NCBI GenBank assembly: GCA_020072645.1
Contig: JAIQGK010000006.1
Span: 124,001 to 188,000 of the forward strand
Length of the DNA: 64,000 bases
Reading direction: 5' to 3'
DNA from: Terriglobia bacterium
GTDB taxonomy: Bacteria > Acidobacteriota > Terriglobia > Terriglobales > Acidobacteriaceae
Made by a program: the position numbers and the translations under genes. The notes under the pieces are model-generated. The model saw only the letters and a list, made by a program, of their open reading frames with translations. It was not told the DNA's origin and ran no database searches. Shown one piece after another: positions 42,842 through 52,269 of this stretch (positions are counted from its first letter, which is position 1; each line of letters begins with the position of its first letter).

Positions 42842-43614
42842 GCTCCCTCGCCATGAATTCTGATCTCGCTGCACTACAATCCGCGCTGGGGCATACCTTT
42901 AAGCGTCCGGAGATGCTGGAGCGAGCGCTAACGCATAGTTCGCACGCGCATGAGGAATCGAAGGCCGGTGGTCCGGATGCCTGTGCCGAGATACTCGATA
43001 ATGAGCAGTTTGAGTTTTTAGGAGATGCAGTGCTCGGGCTGGTGACAAGCCAGCTGCTATTTGAGAAATTTCCTACCTTTCACGAAGGTCAGCTATCGAA
43101 GCTCAAAGCGCACTTGGTGAGCGCAGAACATCTTGTGGGCGTAGCAACCAGGATTGGATTAGGGAAATATCTGCGGTTGGGACGTGGTGAAGAGCGCAGC
43201 GGCGGACGGTCAAAAGGAACGCTGCTTTCCGATGCCATCGAGGCCGTAATCGCCGCCATGTACCTGGACGCGGGGCTGGAAAAGACCAGGGAATTCATCA
43301 TCCGTCAGGTTCTCGAATCCGAACTTGAGACGATCACTGCCGACGGCGAAAATGAATTTAGCCTCACCGATCATAAGTCCGCGTTGCAGGAATTGTTGCA
43401 ATCGAGTGGCAGGCAACAGCCTGTTTATGTCACAGTGAAGGAAGAAGGGCCGGACCATCGCAAGACTTTCACCGTGGAAGCGCGGATTTATCAACAGGGA
43501 CAAAGCAAGATGGAATATGTAGCCCGCGCCGAAGGCGGAACGAAAAAGAAAGCGGAACAACTTGCCGCAAAGCAGGCGCTGGAGCATCTACGCGCCCAGG
43601 CTGAGAACCAATGA
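42838..43614 (+). CDS. rnc: Ribonuclease III
   Basis: A 258-residue double-strand-specific endoribonuclease. The catalytic signature NEQFEFLGDAVLG is complete, the second acidic site DAIEAVIAAMYLD is present, and the C-terminal dsRNA-binding domain (DHKSALQELLQ to KKKAEQLAAKQALEHL) follows. It processes rRNA precursors and regulates mRNAs. The gene overlaps both neighbours by four bases (ATGA), so it is translated with paralog B upstream and signal peptidase I downstream; rnc next to lepB is a well-known linkage in bacteria. Confidence 0.97.
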   Translation: MSSLAMNSDLAALQSALGHTFKRPEMLERALTHSSHAHEESKAGGPDACAEILDNEQFEFLGDAVLGLVTSQLLFEKFPTFHEGQLSKLKAHLVSAEHLVGVATRIGLGKYLRLGRGEERSGGRSKGTLLSDAIEAVIAAMYLDAGLEKTREFIIRQVLESELETITADGENEFSLTDHKSALQELLQSSGRQQPVYVTVKEEGPDHRKTFTVEARIYQQGQSKMEYVARAEGGTKKKAEQLAAKQALEHLRAQAENQ

Positions 43615-44480
43615 GTGATCAGGACCAAACCCGGACCGAAGAAGCTTTGGCAGCCGCGCCGGTTGAAGCCGTGCCCGCACAGGTTAAGATCGAGCCTCAG
43701 ACAGTTGAGTCTGATGGCATTGTGCCAGAAAATGCGCCTCTAGCCGCTCCAGAACACAAGGGCCATAGAGAGCCGAAAGACCTTCTCGGGATACAAGCGT
43801 TCTTCACCGTCGTGATCTTTAGCATCTACGTGATCACATTTATCGTTCAGGCATTTCAGATCCCTTCCGGCTCAATGGAAAATACGCTGCTCGTCGGGGA
43901 CTTCCTGCTGGTGGACAAGCTGCATTATGCCGGCTTGCCGGGATCGGCGCACCTGCTGCCGTATGGAAAAATCGAGCGAGGCGACATCGTAGTTTTTTAT
44001 TTTCCTGTCGATCCATCGCAATTTCTGGTGAAACGCGTGATTGGAATGCCAGGAGACCACGTCCGGCTGCGCGACAAAGTCGTCTATGTGAACGGCCAGC
44101 CGCTCCAGGAAAATTACGCGGTGCACAAGCAATGGATGCCTGATGGATATCGCGATAATTTTCCCAATCAGCGAGGCTATTCGCGGGACATTGATCGCCA
44201 TTGGCGGTATGAATTATCGAATTACGTAAATGGCGGCGAACTGGTGGTGCCTGCGGGCCATTATTTTGTAATGGGCGACAATCGCGACAACAGCCTGGAC
44301 AGCCGCTATTGGGGATTTGTACCTCGAGCCAACATCGTGGGCAGGCCCTTGGTAATCTATCTCTCGGTTCGAGGTTCGGAACCCGGACGCTCCAGTGATA
44401 AACTCATTCATTCAGGACAGACACTGGCCCACCTGCTGGATTTGGCGCGATGGGACCGCATGTTTCGTCTGATTCGCTGA
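43611..44480 (+). CDS. lepB: Signal peptidase I, copy 1
   Basis: A 289-residue type I signal peptidase. After a polar N-terminus of about 60 residues one membrane segment (FFTVVIFSIYVITFIVQAF) leads to the catalytic serine in QIPSGSMENTL (Ser88); the general-base lysine is in FLVKRVIGMPGD, and the C-terminal box GDNRDNSLDSRYWGFVP is intact. It removes signal peptides from Sec and Tat substrates at the outer face of the inner membrane. It overlaps rnc and is first of three tandem copies. Its long acidic N-terminus distinguishes it from the other two. Confidence 0.96.
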   Translation: MSDQDQTRTEEALAAAPVEAVPAQVKIEPQTVESDGIVPENAPLAAPEHKGHREPKDLLGIQAFFTVVIFSIYVITFIVQAFQIPSGSMENTLLVGDFLLVDKLHYAGLPGSAHLLPYGKIERGDIVVFYFPVDPSQFLVKRVIGMPGDHVRLRDKVVYVNGQPLQENYAVHKQWMPDGYRDNFPNQRGYSRDIDRHWRYELSNYVNGGELVVPAGHYFVMGDNRDNSLDSRYWGFVPRANIVGRPLVIYLSVRGSEPGRSSDKLIHSGQTLAHLLDLARWDRMFRLIR

Positions 44481-44509
44481 TCAATCCATAGTCTGAGCAG
44501 GAACCGCGT

Positions 44510-45277
44510 TTGTTCGACAAGAGCAAAGAGAAAAAACCGGAAAAGGAAAAAGAAAGCCTGCCTGAATCAATCTCCGGGATTGCTTCAGTGTTGGTATCTG
44601 GGCTGTTCATCCTCACGTTCATGGTGCAGGCGTTTGAGATCCCATCGGAATCCATGGTCCAAACGCTGCTGGTGGGCGACCATGTTTTTGTCGATCGCCT
44701 TTCACCCACGTCGAAAGCCGCATATGTGGGGCCGTTGATTCCGTATCGCGAGATCCGCCATGGCGACATTATTGTTTTCCTTCATCCGAAGGAACCAGGA
44801 ATGTATGTGGTGAAACGGATCATCGGAATCCCGGGAGACCGCATTCACCTGCGCGATGGCAAAGTTTATCGAAATGGCGAAGCCCTGAATGAGCCGTATG
44901 TGGTCCATTCCGGACCAAGCTATTCACCATATCGCGACCAATTTCCCGCGGTCTCCCCGGACGGTGACTCAAACGTAAATCCGGAATGGCCCATTGTGAT
45001 GCGGGGACATTTGAAAGATGGTGAACTGGTAGTCCCGCCGGACAATTTTTTTGGCATGGGCGATAATCGCGACGTTAGCCTGGACAGCCGGTTCTGGGGT
45101 TTCATTCCCAGGGAAAACGTGATCGGGCGACCGCTCTTTATTTATTGGTCGTTTAATACGCCGAAAGACCAATACGAGCGCACCTCTATGGCAGACCGTG
45201 TAGGTTTTCTGGTTCATGTAGTTACTCATTTTTTCGGTGAAACCCGCTGGAGCCGCATGTTCCATCTGGTGCATTAA
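44510..45277 (+). CDS. lepB: Signal peptidase I, copy 2
   Basis: A 255-residue type I signal peptidase. It starts at TTG with AGGA eight bases upstream. A short charged N-terminus (KSKEKKPEKEKESLPES) precedes one membrane segment, then the catalytic serine in EIPSESMVQTL, lysine in YVVKRIIGIPGD and the box GDNRDVSLDSRFWGFIP (Val where the others have Asn). All catalytic residues are kept. It lies 29 bases after copy 1 and closely resembles copy 3. Confidence 0.94.
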   Translation: MFDKSKEKKPEKEKESLPESISGIASVLVSGLFILTFMVQAFEIPSESMVQTLLVGDHVFVDRLSPTSKAAYVGPLIPYREIRHGDIIVFLHPKEPGMYVVKRIIGIPGDRIHLRDGKVYRNGEALNEPYVVHSGPSYSPYRDQFPAVSPDGDSNVNPEWPIVMRGHLKDGELVVPPDNFFGMGDNRDVSLDSRFWGFIPRENVIGRPLFIYWSFNTPKDQYERTSMADRVGFLVHVVTHFFGETRWSRMFHLVH

Positions 45278-45296
45278 TCCAATTCAGGAATACATT

Positions 45297-46067
45297 TTGC
45301 CGTTATTTAAAAGAAATCAAGAAAAGCCGGAGCGCCCAAAAGAGACACTGCCGGAGTCGATCGCTGGAATTGCGTCTGTGCTCGTTGTGGGACTTTTTAT
45401 TCTTACCTTTGTGGTCCAGCATTTTGAGATTCCGTCACGCTCCATGGAGCGAACTCTGTTGGTGGGAGATCATGTATTTGTCGATCGTCTCACACCGCTG
45501 AGCGGCGGAAAGCTGGGCTGGGTCTTGCCGTATCGTGGAATTCATCGCGGGGACACAGCGGTGTTCCTCACTCCGAATCCCGCCGAACAAGGCATGTATC
45601 TGGTGAAGCGCATTATTGGTGTGCCGGGAGACCGGATTCGGTTGCATGATGGTGTGGTCTATTTGAACGGCGTCAGGCAAGCTGAGCCATACGTGATTCG
45701 CAACGGAACTTACGACACATATCGTGATGAATTTCCTAACGCTTTCAGCTATGGGATGGGCCAGATTTCGCCGGAGTGGGCTGCAACTCTTCAAGCTAGT
45801 ATTCGAGGGGATGAGGTAGTCATTCCGCCAGACCATTACTTTGCCATGGGCGACAATCGCGACAATAGTCTGGATAGCCGCTATTGGGGATTTGTGCCCA
45901 AAGAAAATATTATTGGGCGTCCGTTGGTCGTCTTCTGGTCGTTTGATGTGCCTGAAGAAAACGGCGAGCCGAAACCGATCGGTGATCGCGTGGCTGCGTT
46001 TGTAAACGTTACCGTACATTTTTTTAGTCTCACGCGATGGAACCGCCTCTTCCACCTGGTGCATTAA
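45297..46067 (+). CDS. lepB: Signal peptidase I, copy 3
   Basis: A 256-residue type I signal peptidase: catalytic serine in EIPSRSMERTL, lysine in YLVKRIIGVPGD and the box GDNRDNSLDSRYWGFVP are all present. The start was set at TTG 45297, which has AGGA nine bases upstream and aligns with copy 2 (LPLFKRNQEK ... ETLPESIAGIASVL against SLPESISGIASVL); a longer in-frame start would overlap copy 2. With copy 2 it is evidently a recent duplicate. Confidence 0.93.
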   Translation: MPLFKRNQEKPERPKETLPESIAGIASVLVVGLFILTFVVQHFEIPSRSMERTLLVGDHVFVDRLTPLSGGKLGWVLPYRGIHRGDTAVFLTPNPAEQGMYLVKRIIGVPGDRIRLHDGVVYLNGVRQAEPYVIRNGTYDTYRDEFPNAFSYGMGQISPEWAATLQASIRGDEVVIPPDHYFAMGDNRDNSLDSRYWGFVPKENIIGRPLVVFWSFDVPEENGEPKPIGDRVAAFVNVTVHFFSLTRWNRLFHLVH

Positions 46068-46069
46068 TC

Positions 46070-48628
46070 ATGACGTCCACCAGAAAAAAAATCGTTGCTG
46101 TTGTGCTGGTAGTGCTTGCGTTGTGCATTTTTCTGCCTCCCAACATTAACGGCGCACGCTTCAGCAACAGGCTGGCCTCAACTTTGAGCGCCGCGCTGGG
46201 AAGGGAAGTCAAGATTGGGTCGGTTAAATACCGTCTGTTTCCGCGCCCTGGATTTGATCTTTACGATTTTAAGGTGATGGACGATCCTGCTTTCGGCGCG
46301 GAACCGCTGCTTTTTTGCGGCAAGGTCACGGCCGATCTGCGACTGACTTCTTTGTGGCAAGGCCGGCTGGAAATCGCCAATCTTAAGCTGACCGATGATG
46401 TCGCTCCGCCCAGCCTGAATCTTGTGTATGCGCGCGATCACTGGAATTTGGAGTCGCTGTTACTGCGTGTCGAGCAGGTGCCGACTGCGCCGACAGCTAA
46501 ACGTCGAGCCGAGCAGCGCTCCCGCTTTCCCTATATCGAAGCCAGCGGTGGGCGAATTAACCTGAAACTTGGCCAGGAGAAGAAGCCTTACGCCCTCACC
46601 AATACGGATTTTGCATTCTGGCTGGCCTCGGAAGATACATGGCACATAAGGCTGGAGGGTCATCCCGTTCGCACTGACATGAACTTGAGCGATACGGGAA
46701 CGGTGCGCGTGGATGGCGACGTAAAACGCTCCGCCAACCTTCGTGACATGCCGGTAAAGCTGCAGGTTTCGTGGGAGAAATCGCAACTGGGACAATTTTC
46801 CAGTCTGGTCATGGGGCAGGATAAAGGGTGGCGCGGTGCATTGGATGCAACCGCCGAAGTAGCCGGTACGCTGGCGGATCTGCACATTAGTGGTACCGCT
46901 GACTTAGATAGCTTTCGCCGTTTCGATATCAATCGCAACGCCATGCCGCGCGTCCGCACGCGTTGCCTGGGCGACTATACCAAAGGAAATCTTGGGCTTA
47001 AATGCGATACGCCTTTGGGCATCGGCGGACTCTTGATAACGGCCCACTTTACGCCAAGCGCGCAAAACTACGATCTTTCCTTGGTGGCGAACCGTGTGCC
47101 TCTTTCTCTACTGGCGGCGGTTGCGCGCCAGGCGCGCCGATCTCTGCCCGATGACTTCACCGCCAGCGGCGATCTGAATGCCGCGTTTGGTTTTCACTGG
47201 CACGCGGGCGTGCGTGATTTTCATGGAACGGGCATGAGCACGCCGTTCCTGCTGCAGTCCTCGGCTGGAGACAAACCTTTTCCAGTGAGCGCGGTCAGGT
47301 TCCACATTGGGGCGGGCGATACGCCAGCGGCGTTGGTGGTGAAAAAGAAAAAATCCAGCGCCCCAGTGCAGCCAACACCAGCAGCAGCTCCCAGTGCCGC
47401 TTATGATTCGGGTTCGCTTACGGTTGATGCCTTCTCGGTACAAATGGGACCATCAACCACTCTGGAAGTGCAAGGAAGCCTGGATAGCAAGGGTTACTTT
47501 GTAAGCGCCAAGGGTATGGTGCCAATGGAAAGACTTCTGGCGTTTGGCCGTACTACGGGATTCCATTCACAAATCTCAAATACAACCGCTTCGGCGCTGG
47601 TGGACTTAAACGTAAGTGGTCCCTGGGCAAATTTTGCCGCGCCCAGGCTTCACGGCACGGCCCACCTGCAAAATCTGGCGGCATGGATTCCAGGAGTGAA
47701 AGACCGGCTGGTGATGTCGGAGGCTGACGCGCAGATTACCGATACGGCGCTGGTGCTCAGCAAAATTACTGGCCAGTTTGAGCATAGTCCGATTGCATTC
47801 ACTGGCTTGGTGAGCAGCCCGCTGAACTGTACCGGCAATGCTCCGTGTCCGCTTCAGTTTGACCTGCATCTGGATTCACTGGCTATACCCGATGTTGCCG
47901 ACCTGATGGGATTTACGAATAAAGGATGGAGTCTGCCCTTCCTTTCAGAATCAGAGAATAAGCTGCCAGATTTCCGGGCTCAAGGCAGTCTCGCGGTAGG
48001 CGAATTGGATATCGCCAATATGCCTTTAGAAAAATTTACCGCGCATCTTGAACTGGGCGACCACGCACTTACAGTGAATCGCGTGACTGCCAGGGTGGGC
48101 GGCGGAACGACGCAAGGCGAATGGAAGATTGATTGGAGCGGCAGCCAGCCGCGCTATAGCGGTAGCGGTTCCCTGGAAGGCGTTACGCTGGAGCGGGTGA
48201 GCCCGCAGAATACCGTGGGCGGCCAAGTGGCGCAATGGATCGCAGGCAGAGCCCAGGTGAGTTATTCGGCCCACTTTGAAGGCAAGACACCTCAGGAAAT
48301 GGCAACAAGTGCGGGCGGCAGGGTGGAGTTTCAAGTGACCAATGGAACATCGAGAGCCTTGGCGCTTGATGCGGGCAGGCCCCTCAGGTTCAACGGAGCC
48401 CAGGGCGCGCTGGAAATCGATAAGCAAGCTATAAAGATCCTCCCAAGCAAATTTAGGGCAGAGAACCGCATCTATCAATTGAGTGGGACTATGTCTCTGG
48501 CCAACAAGCAGGCAAAGCTGAAGGTGAATACCACCGGTACTCAGTGGGAAATCACTGGGACACTGGAAAAGCCGGAAATTACGCCGCAACCGTTGACCGC
48601 GCAGGCGGCTCCCGCGCACGCTAAATGA
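46070..48628 (+). CDS. AsmA-family envelope protein
   Basis: An 852-residue protein with an N-terminal membrane anchor (residues 6-25) and a long periplasmic beta-rich body with AsmA-like repeats: N-terminal GREVKIGSVKYRLFPRPGFD with LYDFKVMDDPAFGAEPLL, and a C-terminal AsmA_2-like part (GGRVEFQVTNGTSRALAL). AsmA/TamB-type proteins form hydrophobic grooves that move phospholipids between the membranes. ATG 46070 follows two bases after the signal peptidase stop; the ribosome site is weak. The stop overlaps the next gene (ATGA), which encodes a probable partner. Confidence 0.88.
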   Translation: MTSTRKKIVAVVLVVLALCIFLPPNINGARFSNRLASTLSAALGREVKIGSVKYRLFPRPGFDLYDFKVMDDPAFGAEPLLFCGKVTADLRLTSLWQGRLEIANLKLTDDVAPPSLNLVYARDHWNLESLLLRVEQVPTAPTAKRRAEQRSRFPYIEASGGRINLKLGQEKKPYALTNTDFAFWLASEDTWHIRLEGHPVRTDMNLSDTGTVRVDGDVKRSANLRDMPVKLQVSWEKSQLGQFSSLVMGQDKGWRGALDATAEVAGTLADLHISGTADLDSFRRFDINRNAMPRVRTRCLGDYTKGNLGLKCDTPLGIGGLLITAHFTPSAQNYDLSLVANRVPLSLLAAVARQARRSLPDDFTASGDLNAAFGFHWHAGVRDFHGTGMSTPFLLQSSAGDKPFPVSAVRFHIGAGDTPAALVVKKKKSSAPVQPTPAAAPSAAYDSGSLTVDAFSVQMGPSTTLEVQGSLDSKGYFVSAKGMVPMERLLAFGRTTGFHSQISNTTASALVDLNVSGPWANFAAPRLHGTAHLQNLAAWIPGVKDRLVMSEADAQITDTALVLSKITGQFEHSPIAFTGLVSSPLNCTGNAPCPLQFDLHLDSLAIPDVADLMGFTNKGWSLPFLSESENKLPDFRAQGSLAVGELDIANMPLEKFTAHLELGDHALTVNRVTARVGGGTTQGEWKIDWSGSQPRYSGSGSLEGVTLERVSPQNTVGGQVAQWIAGRAQVSYSAHFEGKTPQEMATSAGGRVEFQVTNGTSRALALDAGRPLRFNGAQGALEIDKQAIKILPSKFRAENRIYQLSGTMSLANKQAKLKVNTTGTQWEITGTLEKPEITPQPLTAQAAPAHAK

Positions 48629-49287
48629 TCTCTAGAATTGTTTTAACAATATTGCTGGTGGCGAGCGTAATCTTTATCGTCCAGGAAGGGCCCGCCTCGG
48701 GGCAGCAGCCGTCTTCTGGAGCCAGCCCAATTGCTGCGGAGCAATCTACCGCCCGTCAGTCTTCGGCTCCGCATGGATCTGGACATCGTCTCGCTGACAG
48801 CCTGCAAACCAAACTGGATCATATCCAGCAGAATGGTGAACAAGAGCATCCAGATCAAGCGCCAACCGTAATGACTGAAGAAGAAGTCAATGACTACATT
48901 GCGTCGGGAAGGATTGTGCTTCCACAGGGCGTGAAAAAGCTGAAGATGGAAGGCCGCAGCGGGGTTGTGACGGCATTTTTGAATGTCGACTTCGATGAGA
49001 TTCGAGCGGGACAAAATTCCTCCAACCCTTTGCTTTCAGTCTTCAGCGGTCAGCATGACGTTCGAGTTGAGGCTGATGCATCCGGTAGCGGACGCGAAGG
49101 GCGCGTGCATGTACGGGAAGTGGATATTGATGGATTTAGCGTGCCGCGGATGGCGCTGGAATATTTTGTCAGCAAATACATTACGCCCAAATACCCCAAC
49201 GTGGGCATTGATTCCGAGTTCCAATTGCCGAACAAGATTGACATAGCTACAGTGGGCTACCACAAGGTAACGGTCACCCAGAAGTAG
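48625..49287 (+). CDS. Secreted hypothetical protein, LmeA/DUF2993-like
   Basis: A 220-residue protein with a signal peptide (residues 1-27), a Ser/Gln-rich linker and a beta-rich domain (VTAFLNVDFDEIRAGQ, VHVREVDIDGFSVPRMALEY, DIATVGYHKVTVTQK). The domain order recalls lipid-binding DUF2993/LmeA-type proteins; this is tentative. Four-base overlap with the AsmA-like gene implies joint function in outer-membrane lipid handling. Confidence 0.65.
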   Translation: MISRIVLTILLVASVIFIVQEGPASGQQPSSGASPIAAEQSTARQSSAPHGSGHRLADSLQTKLDHIQQNGEQEHPDQAPTVMTEEEVNDYIASGRIVLPQGVKKLKMEGRSGVVTAFLNVDFDEIRAGQNSSNPLLSVFSGQHDVRVEADASGSGREGRVHVREVDIDGFSVPRMALEYFVSKYITPKYPNVGIDSEFQLPNKIDIATVGYHKVTVTQK

Positions 49288-49329
49288 CCTGGCCATCGGC
49301 CCCGCCCTGTTTCCGATAAAATAACCAAC

Positions 49330-49701
49330 ATGCTTAAACACATCTGTTGGAATGATGTTGAACTGGAAAAACTGAATCCTTTGCTGGATCGCCAGATGAT
49401 CACGGGCGAAAACCTGATGCTGGCCCGCGTGCTGTTAAAGAAAGGCTGCGTGGTGCCGGAGCACAGCCATTTGAACGAGCAGCTCACTTACATTGTGGAA
49501 GGCGCGCTGAAGTTCTGGATTGACGGCAAGGAAATTATTGTCCGAACAGGCGAAGTGCTCTGTATTCCTCCGCACATGCCGCACAAAGCCGAAGCGATAG
49601 AAGACACAGTTGACCTGGACGTGTTCTATCCGCCGCGCCAGGACTGGTTGAACAAGTCAGACGTTTATCTGCGGAACGCTGAGCCGGCTGCCAGCCGCTG
49701 A
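49330..49701 (+). CDS. Small cupin-domain protein
   Basis: A 123-residue single-domain cupin. Metal ligands are visible in motif 1 (VPEHSHLNEQLTYIVEG: H-x-H-x3-4-E) and motif 2 (PPHMPHKAEA). The preceding strands and the GALKFWIDGKEIIVRTGE turn fit the fold. It probably binds Fe or Mn and acts as a small dioxygenase, isomerase or sensor; no substrate can be deduced. It is last in the plus-strand run. Confidence 0.85.
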   Translation: MLKHICWNDVELEKLNPLLDRQMITGENLMLARVLLKKGCVVPEHSHLNEQLTYIVEGALKFWIDGKEIIVRTGEVLCIPPHMPHKAEAIEDTVDLDVFYPPRQDWLNKSDVYLRNAEPAASR

Positions 49702-50341
49702 CCCCGGGCTTTCGCCCGTGTGCTGACGACGCGCAGCTGAGAACTCATAGGGAGGCTGATTGGAGAAAAACCAGCCTCCCCAGTGGTGGATTAACTGCGT
49801 CAAACGCAGTCCAAGCTGAAAACAGCAAACGCGCACCCGAGATCAACGTGGTTTCGCGGCAAGGGATTACTCCCGAGCACAGATTACCCGTCAATCTTCG
49901 TTACACCGACGCTTCTGGGGGAGGAAAAAGGTATCCTTGCCAAATGCGCCGCAGTCGTGTTGTGTTGCCGTCTTCTGTCCCCGATTGATTGCTGCGCCGG
50001 TCGAGCGGGCCAGCGCGTGCAATGCTGAGCAGCGAACTATTTCCACACCCGATTAGCGGGATCGTGATGTCGAACCAGAACACCGCCCGTCCCCAGGGCA
50101 CACTCCAACCACCACACCACTCCGTGCGCTCGCCTTCATCCTTGTCACAGCACGGGCTTACACTTCATTACCGAAATTTCAAATGGCGACTTGCTGATAA
50201 TGGCTTTTTCATTTCAACAGCAGCGATTTAAGGGTGGATTAGTGTTTGATTAAAATTTCTCATCGGGCTTTTGCAGAATATCGGCATCGTGATTCCATGC
50301 AGTGGATATCGAATGACCATTAACGCGGAGACCGACCTGAA
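49702..50341. other. Long intergenic region without a credible gene
   Basis: About 640 bases. GGGAGGCTG (49750-49758) and CAGCCTCCC (49772-49780) form a nine-base hairpin that may terminate the cupin transcript. Short open frames occur on both strands but have no ribosome sites or recognisable protein content. I see no mobile element, tRNA or repeat; it may be decayed coding sequence. Confidence 0.4.
49750..49780 (+). terminator. Hairpin after the cupin gene
   Basis: Nine-base perfect stem GGGAGGCTG/CAGCCTCCC with a 13-base loop, but no following T tract. Possibly a Rho-assisted end. Confidence 0.4.
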
Positions 50342-52177
50342 CTAAGAAACATCGAGTCCGATGGATTTCATTAGTTCTATTCCATTGCTGGTGGTGACCA
50401 CACCGGGGCGGAGACGATAATCGAAAGAAAGCCTGTCGTCTTCAAAGCGTTCCTGGAAATGGGCGTTGCGTACATGCTCGGAAAAAACTTGCTCCAGAGA
50501 AGTGAGGGCAAGGTCGTGGGTTGTGACAAGACCGATAGCGCCGTTGCGAACCAGTGTGCGCAGCACACCCTCTGTGCCTACCCGCCGATCATGCGAGTTT
50601 GTGCCCTGCAAAACTTCATCGAGCAGAAACAATGCTGGCTGTGTAGACGAAAGGTCCACGACTTGGCGGAGCCTTTTGATTTCGGCATAAAAATGGGAAA
50701 TGCCTTTCTGCAGCGAGTCAGAGACACGCATGGAAGCGCCTACTGCAACGCGGGAAAGCCGCAAGCGCTTGGCTCGCACGGGAGCGCCCATCATCGCGAG
50801 GGCCGCATTGATGCCGATCACGCGCAAATATGTGCTCTTACCGGACATGTTGGAGCCGCTCACCAAAAGCACCTGGCTGTTCCCCCCCAGCTGGACGTCA
50901 TTGCGCACGCATTTGTCGTCGGGTAAAAGAGGATGGCCAAGGCCATCGCCCTGGAAACAGATTGCAGCCTCGGGCGGCGCGAATTCCGCGAACTGGTCCT
51001 GGGGATGCTCGTAAGCGTAAGCCGCAATTGAAACAAGGGTCTCGATTTCTCCCACGACATCCAGCCATGCCTTTATCCCGCCGCCGTAGGTGCGACGCCA
51101 GCGCTCCAGCGCAAAAGCAATTTGCATCGAGTAAAGCAGTGGGATATCAAAGATCCGCACGAACCAGTTGTGGCGCGAATCATCCAGATCAGCCAATGTG
51201 TCAAGGCGTGCGATACACGCCGATGGCGGCAAACCATGGGTAAGAAGTCGTGCCTGCAATTGCTGAAGCAAGGGAGAATCAAACTTTTCTGTTTCGATGC
51301 GACGCAGCAGCAATGCCAGCGAATCAAGATCCTTATGGGTGTCGCTCACACCGGCAAAGATCTTTTGCAAACGATGGCGGGCCCGGGAGGTAATGATGCC
51401 ATTGATCAGCAAAAGAATAATAAAGGGCGTCCACATCACCATGAAGCCGAAGACCAGCGCAGCCATGCTGAGAATGGCCAGACCCAACGCCCACCATCGG
51501 CCATCCTTCAAGCCGCTTTCTTCCTGCGCCCAGGCGGTCAGCGCTTCAGGTTTGGCGGCAATGCGCTCGCTTTCGCCGCTTACCGCAAGGTCTTCCCGAA
51601 AATCAAGTCGCGACCTCAGTTCGGCGACCGCGGCTTGCCGCTCCTGGATTTCCTTCACCTCAGCATGAGACAGGAGCCAGCGTGCCAGACACTGCTTGCC
51701 CATGTTGGTGCGTGCGGTCGATAGCAACTGGAACAGGCTGCCTTCGCCAAGAATATCCAGGTCTTCCGCGTACAGATGTAGCGGATCTTTGAATTCTTCA
51801 CCTGTTGCACCGCTTCCGGCCCAGCGATCTTCCATGCGTGCGAGTCCGAGGCTATAAACGGAAACCGCTCGCTTCGCCATATTGAGCGCAGTCACTACGC
51901 GGCGGTGTGCGACGACGAGGACGGCGAATAGAGCAATGGGAACTAGCAGCCAATAAAGAGACGGAGAGCCGGTTTTGCCGGTGATCCAGCACTGGACGAA
52001 TATCGCGACAAAAAGGACGATGCGCGCGTTGCCGAGCCAAAGATGCTTGCGTTGGAGCTGCGCAGCTAGAGTTTCACGGTCTTTAAGGCGACGTGAATAC
52101 TCCTGATGTGGAGCGGAGGCCGTCACCGTCGCCGGGGTTGGGGGAGTTTCTCGTTCTTCAAGGATGTGATCGTTCAC
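50342..52177 (-). CDS. Membrane-anchored MutS-family ATPase
   Basis: A protein of about 611 residues related to MutS in its C-terminal ATPase domain: Walker A GSNMSGKST, Walker B LDEVLQGTNS, and THDLAL as in MutS. Unlike MutS it lacks the mismatch-recognition domains and has two pairs of membrane segments (about residues 50-85 and 220-260). Such MutS-like membrane proteins are found across Bacteroidetes and Acidobacteria; function is unknown. A GTG at 52222 is rejected as start because it lies inside a terminator hairpin; GTG at 52177 or 52180 is proposed without a strong ribosome site. Confidence 0.85.
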   Translation of the reverse strand: MNDHILEERETPPTPATVTASAPHQEYSRRLKDRETLAAQLQRKHLWLGNARIVLFVAIFVQCWITGKTGSPSLYWLLVPIALFAVLVVAHRRVVTALNMAKRAVSVYSLGLARMEDRWAGSGATGEEFKDPLHLYAEDLDILGEGSLFQLLSTARTNMGKQCLARWLLSHAEVKEIQERQAAVAELRSRLDFREDLAVSGESERIAAKPEALTAWAQEESGLKDGRWWALGLAILSMAALVFGFMVMWTPFIILLLINGIITSRARHRLQKIFAGVSDTHKDLDSLALLLRRIETEKFDSPLLQQLQARLLTHGLPPSACIARLDTLADLDDSRHNWFVRIFDIPLLYSMQIAFALERWRRTYGGGIKAWLDVVGEIETLVSIAAYAYEHPQDQFAEFAPPEAAICFQGDGLGHPLLPDDKCVRNDVQLGGNSQVLLVSGSNMSGKSTYLRVIGINAALAMMGAPVRAKRLRLSRVAVGASMRVSDSLQKGISHFYAEIKRLRQVVDLSSTQPALFLLDEVLQGTNSHDRRVGTEGVLRTLVRNGAIGLVTTHDLALTSLEQVFSEHVRNAHFQERFEDDRLSFDYRLRPGVVTTSNGIELMKSIGLDVS

Positions 52178-52212
52178 CACACACCATTCTGGCTGGAGCG
52201 CGAGGCAAATGC

Positions 52213-52239
52213 AAAAGGGCACGGCTGAAAACCGTGCCC
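52213..52239 (-). terminator. Rho-independent terminator of the M13 peptidase gene
   Basis: GGGCACGG (52217-52224) and CCGTGCCC (52232-52239) form an eight-base stem, followed on the minus strand by TTTT. It ends the peptidase transcript and shows that a more distal GTG cannot be the start of the next gene. Confidence 0.85.
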
Positions 52240-52269
52240 CTGCTAATGACTACATCAAACCCTCACGCC

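Noticed and set aside
49901-50101. 66-codon open frame in the 640-base gap
   Set aside because: No ribosome site, no hydrophobic or domain pattern that I recognise; kept as part of the intergenic entry.
52180-52222. GTG at 52222 as start of the MutS-like gene
   Set aside because: The codon lies within the stem of a terminator for the upstream peptidase gene, so translation from it is improbable.
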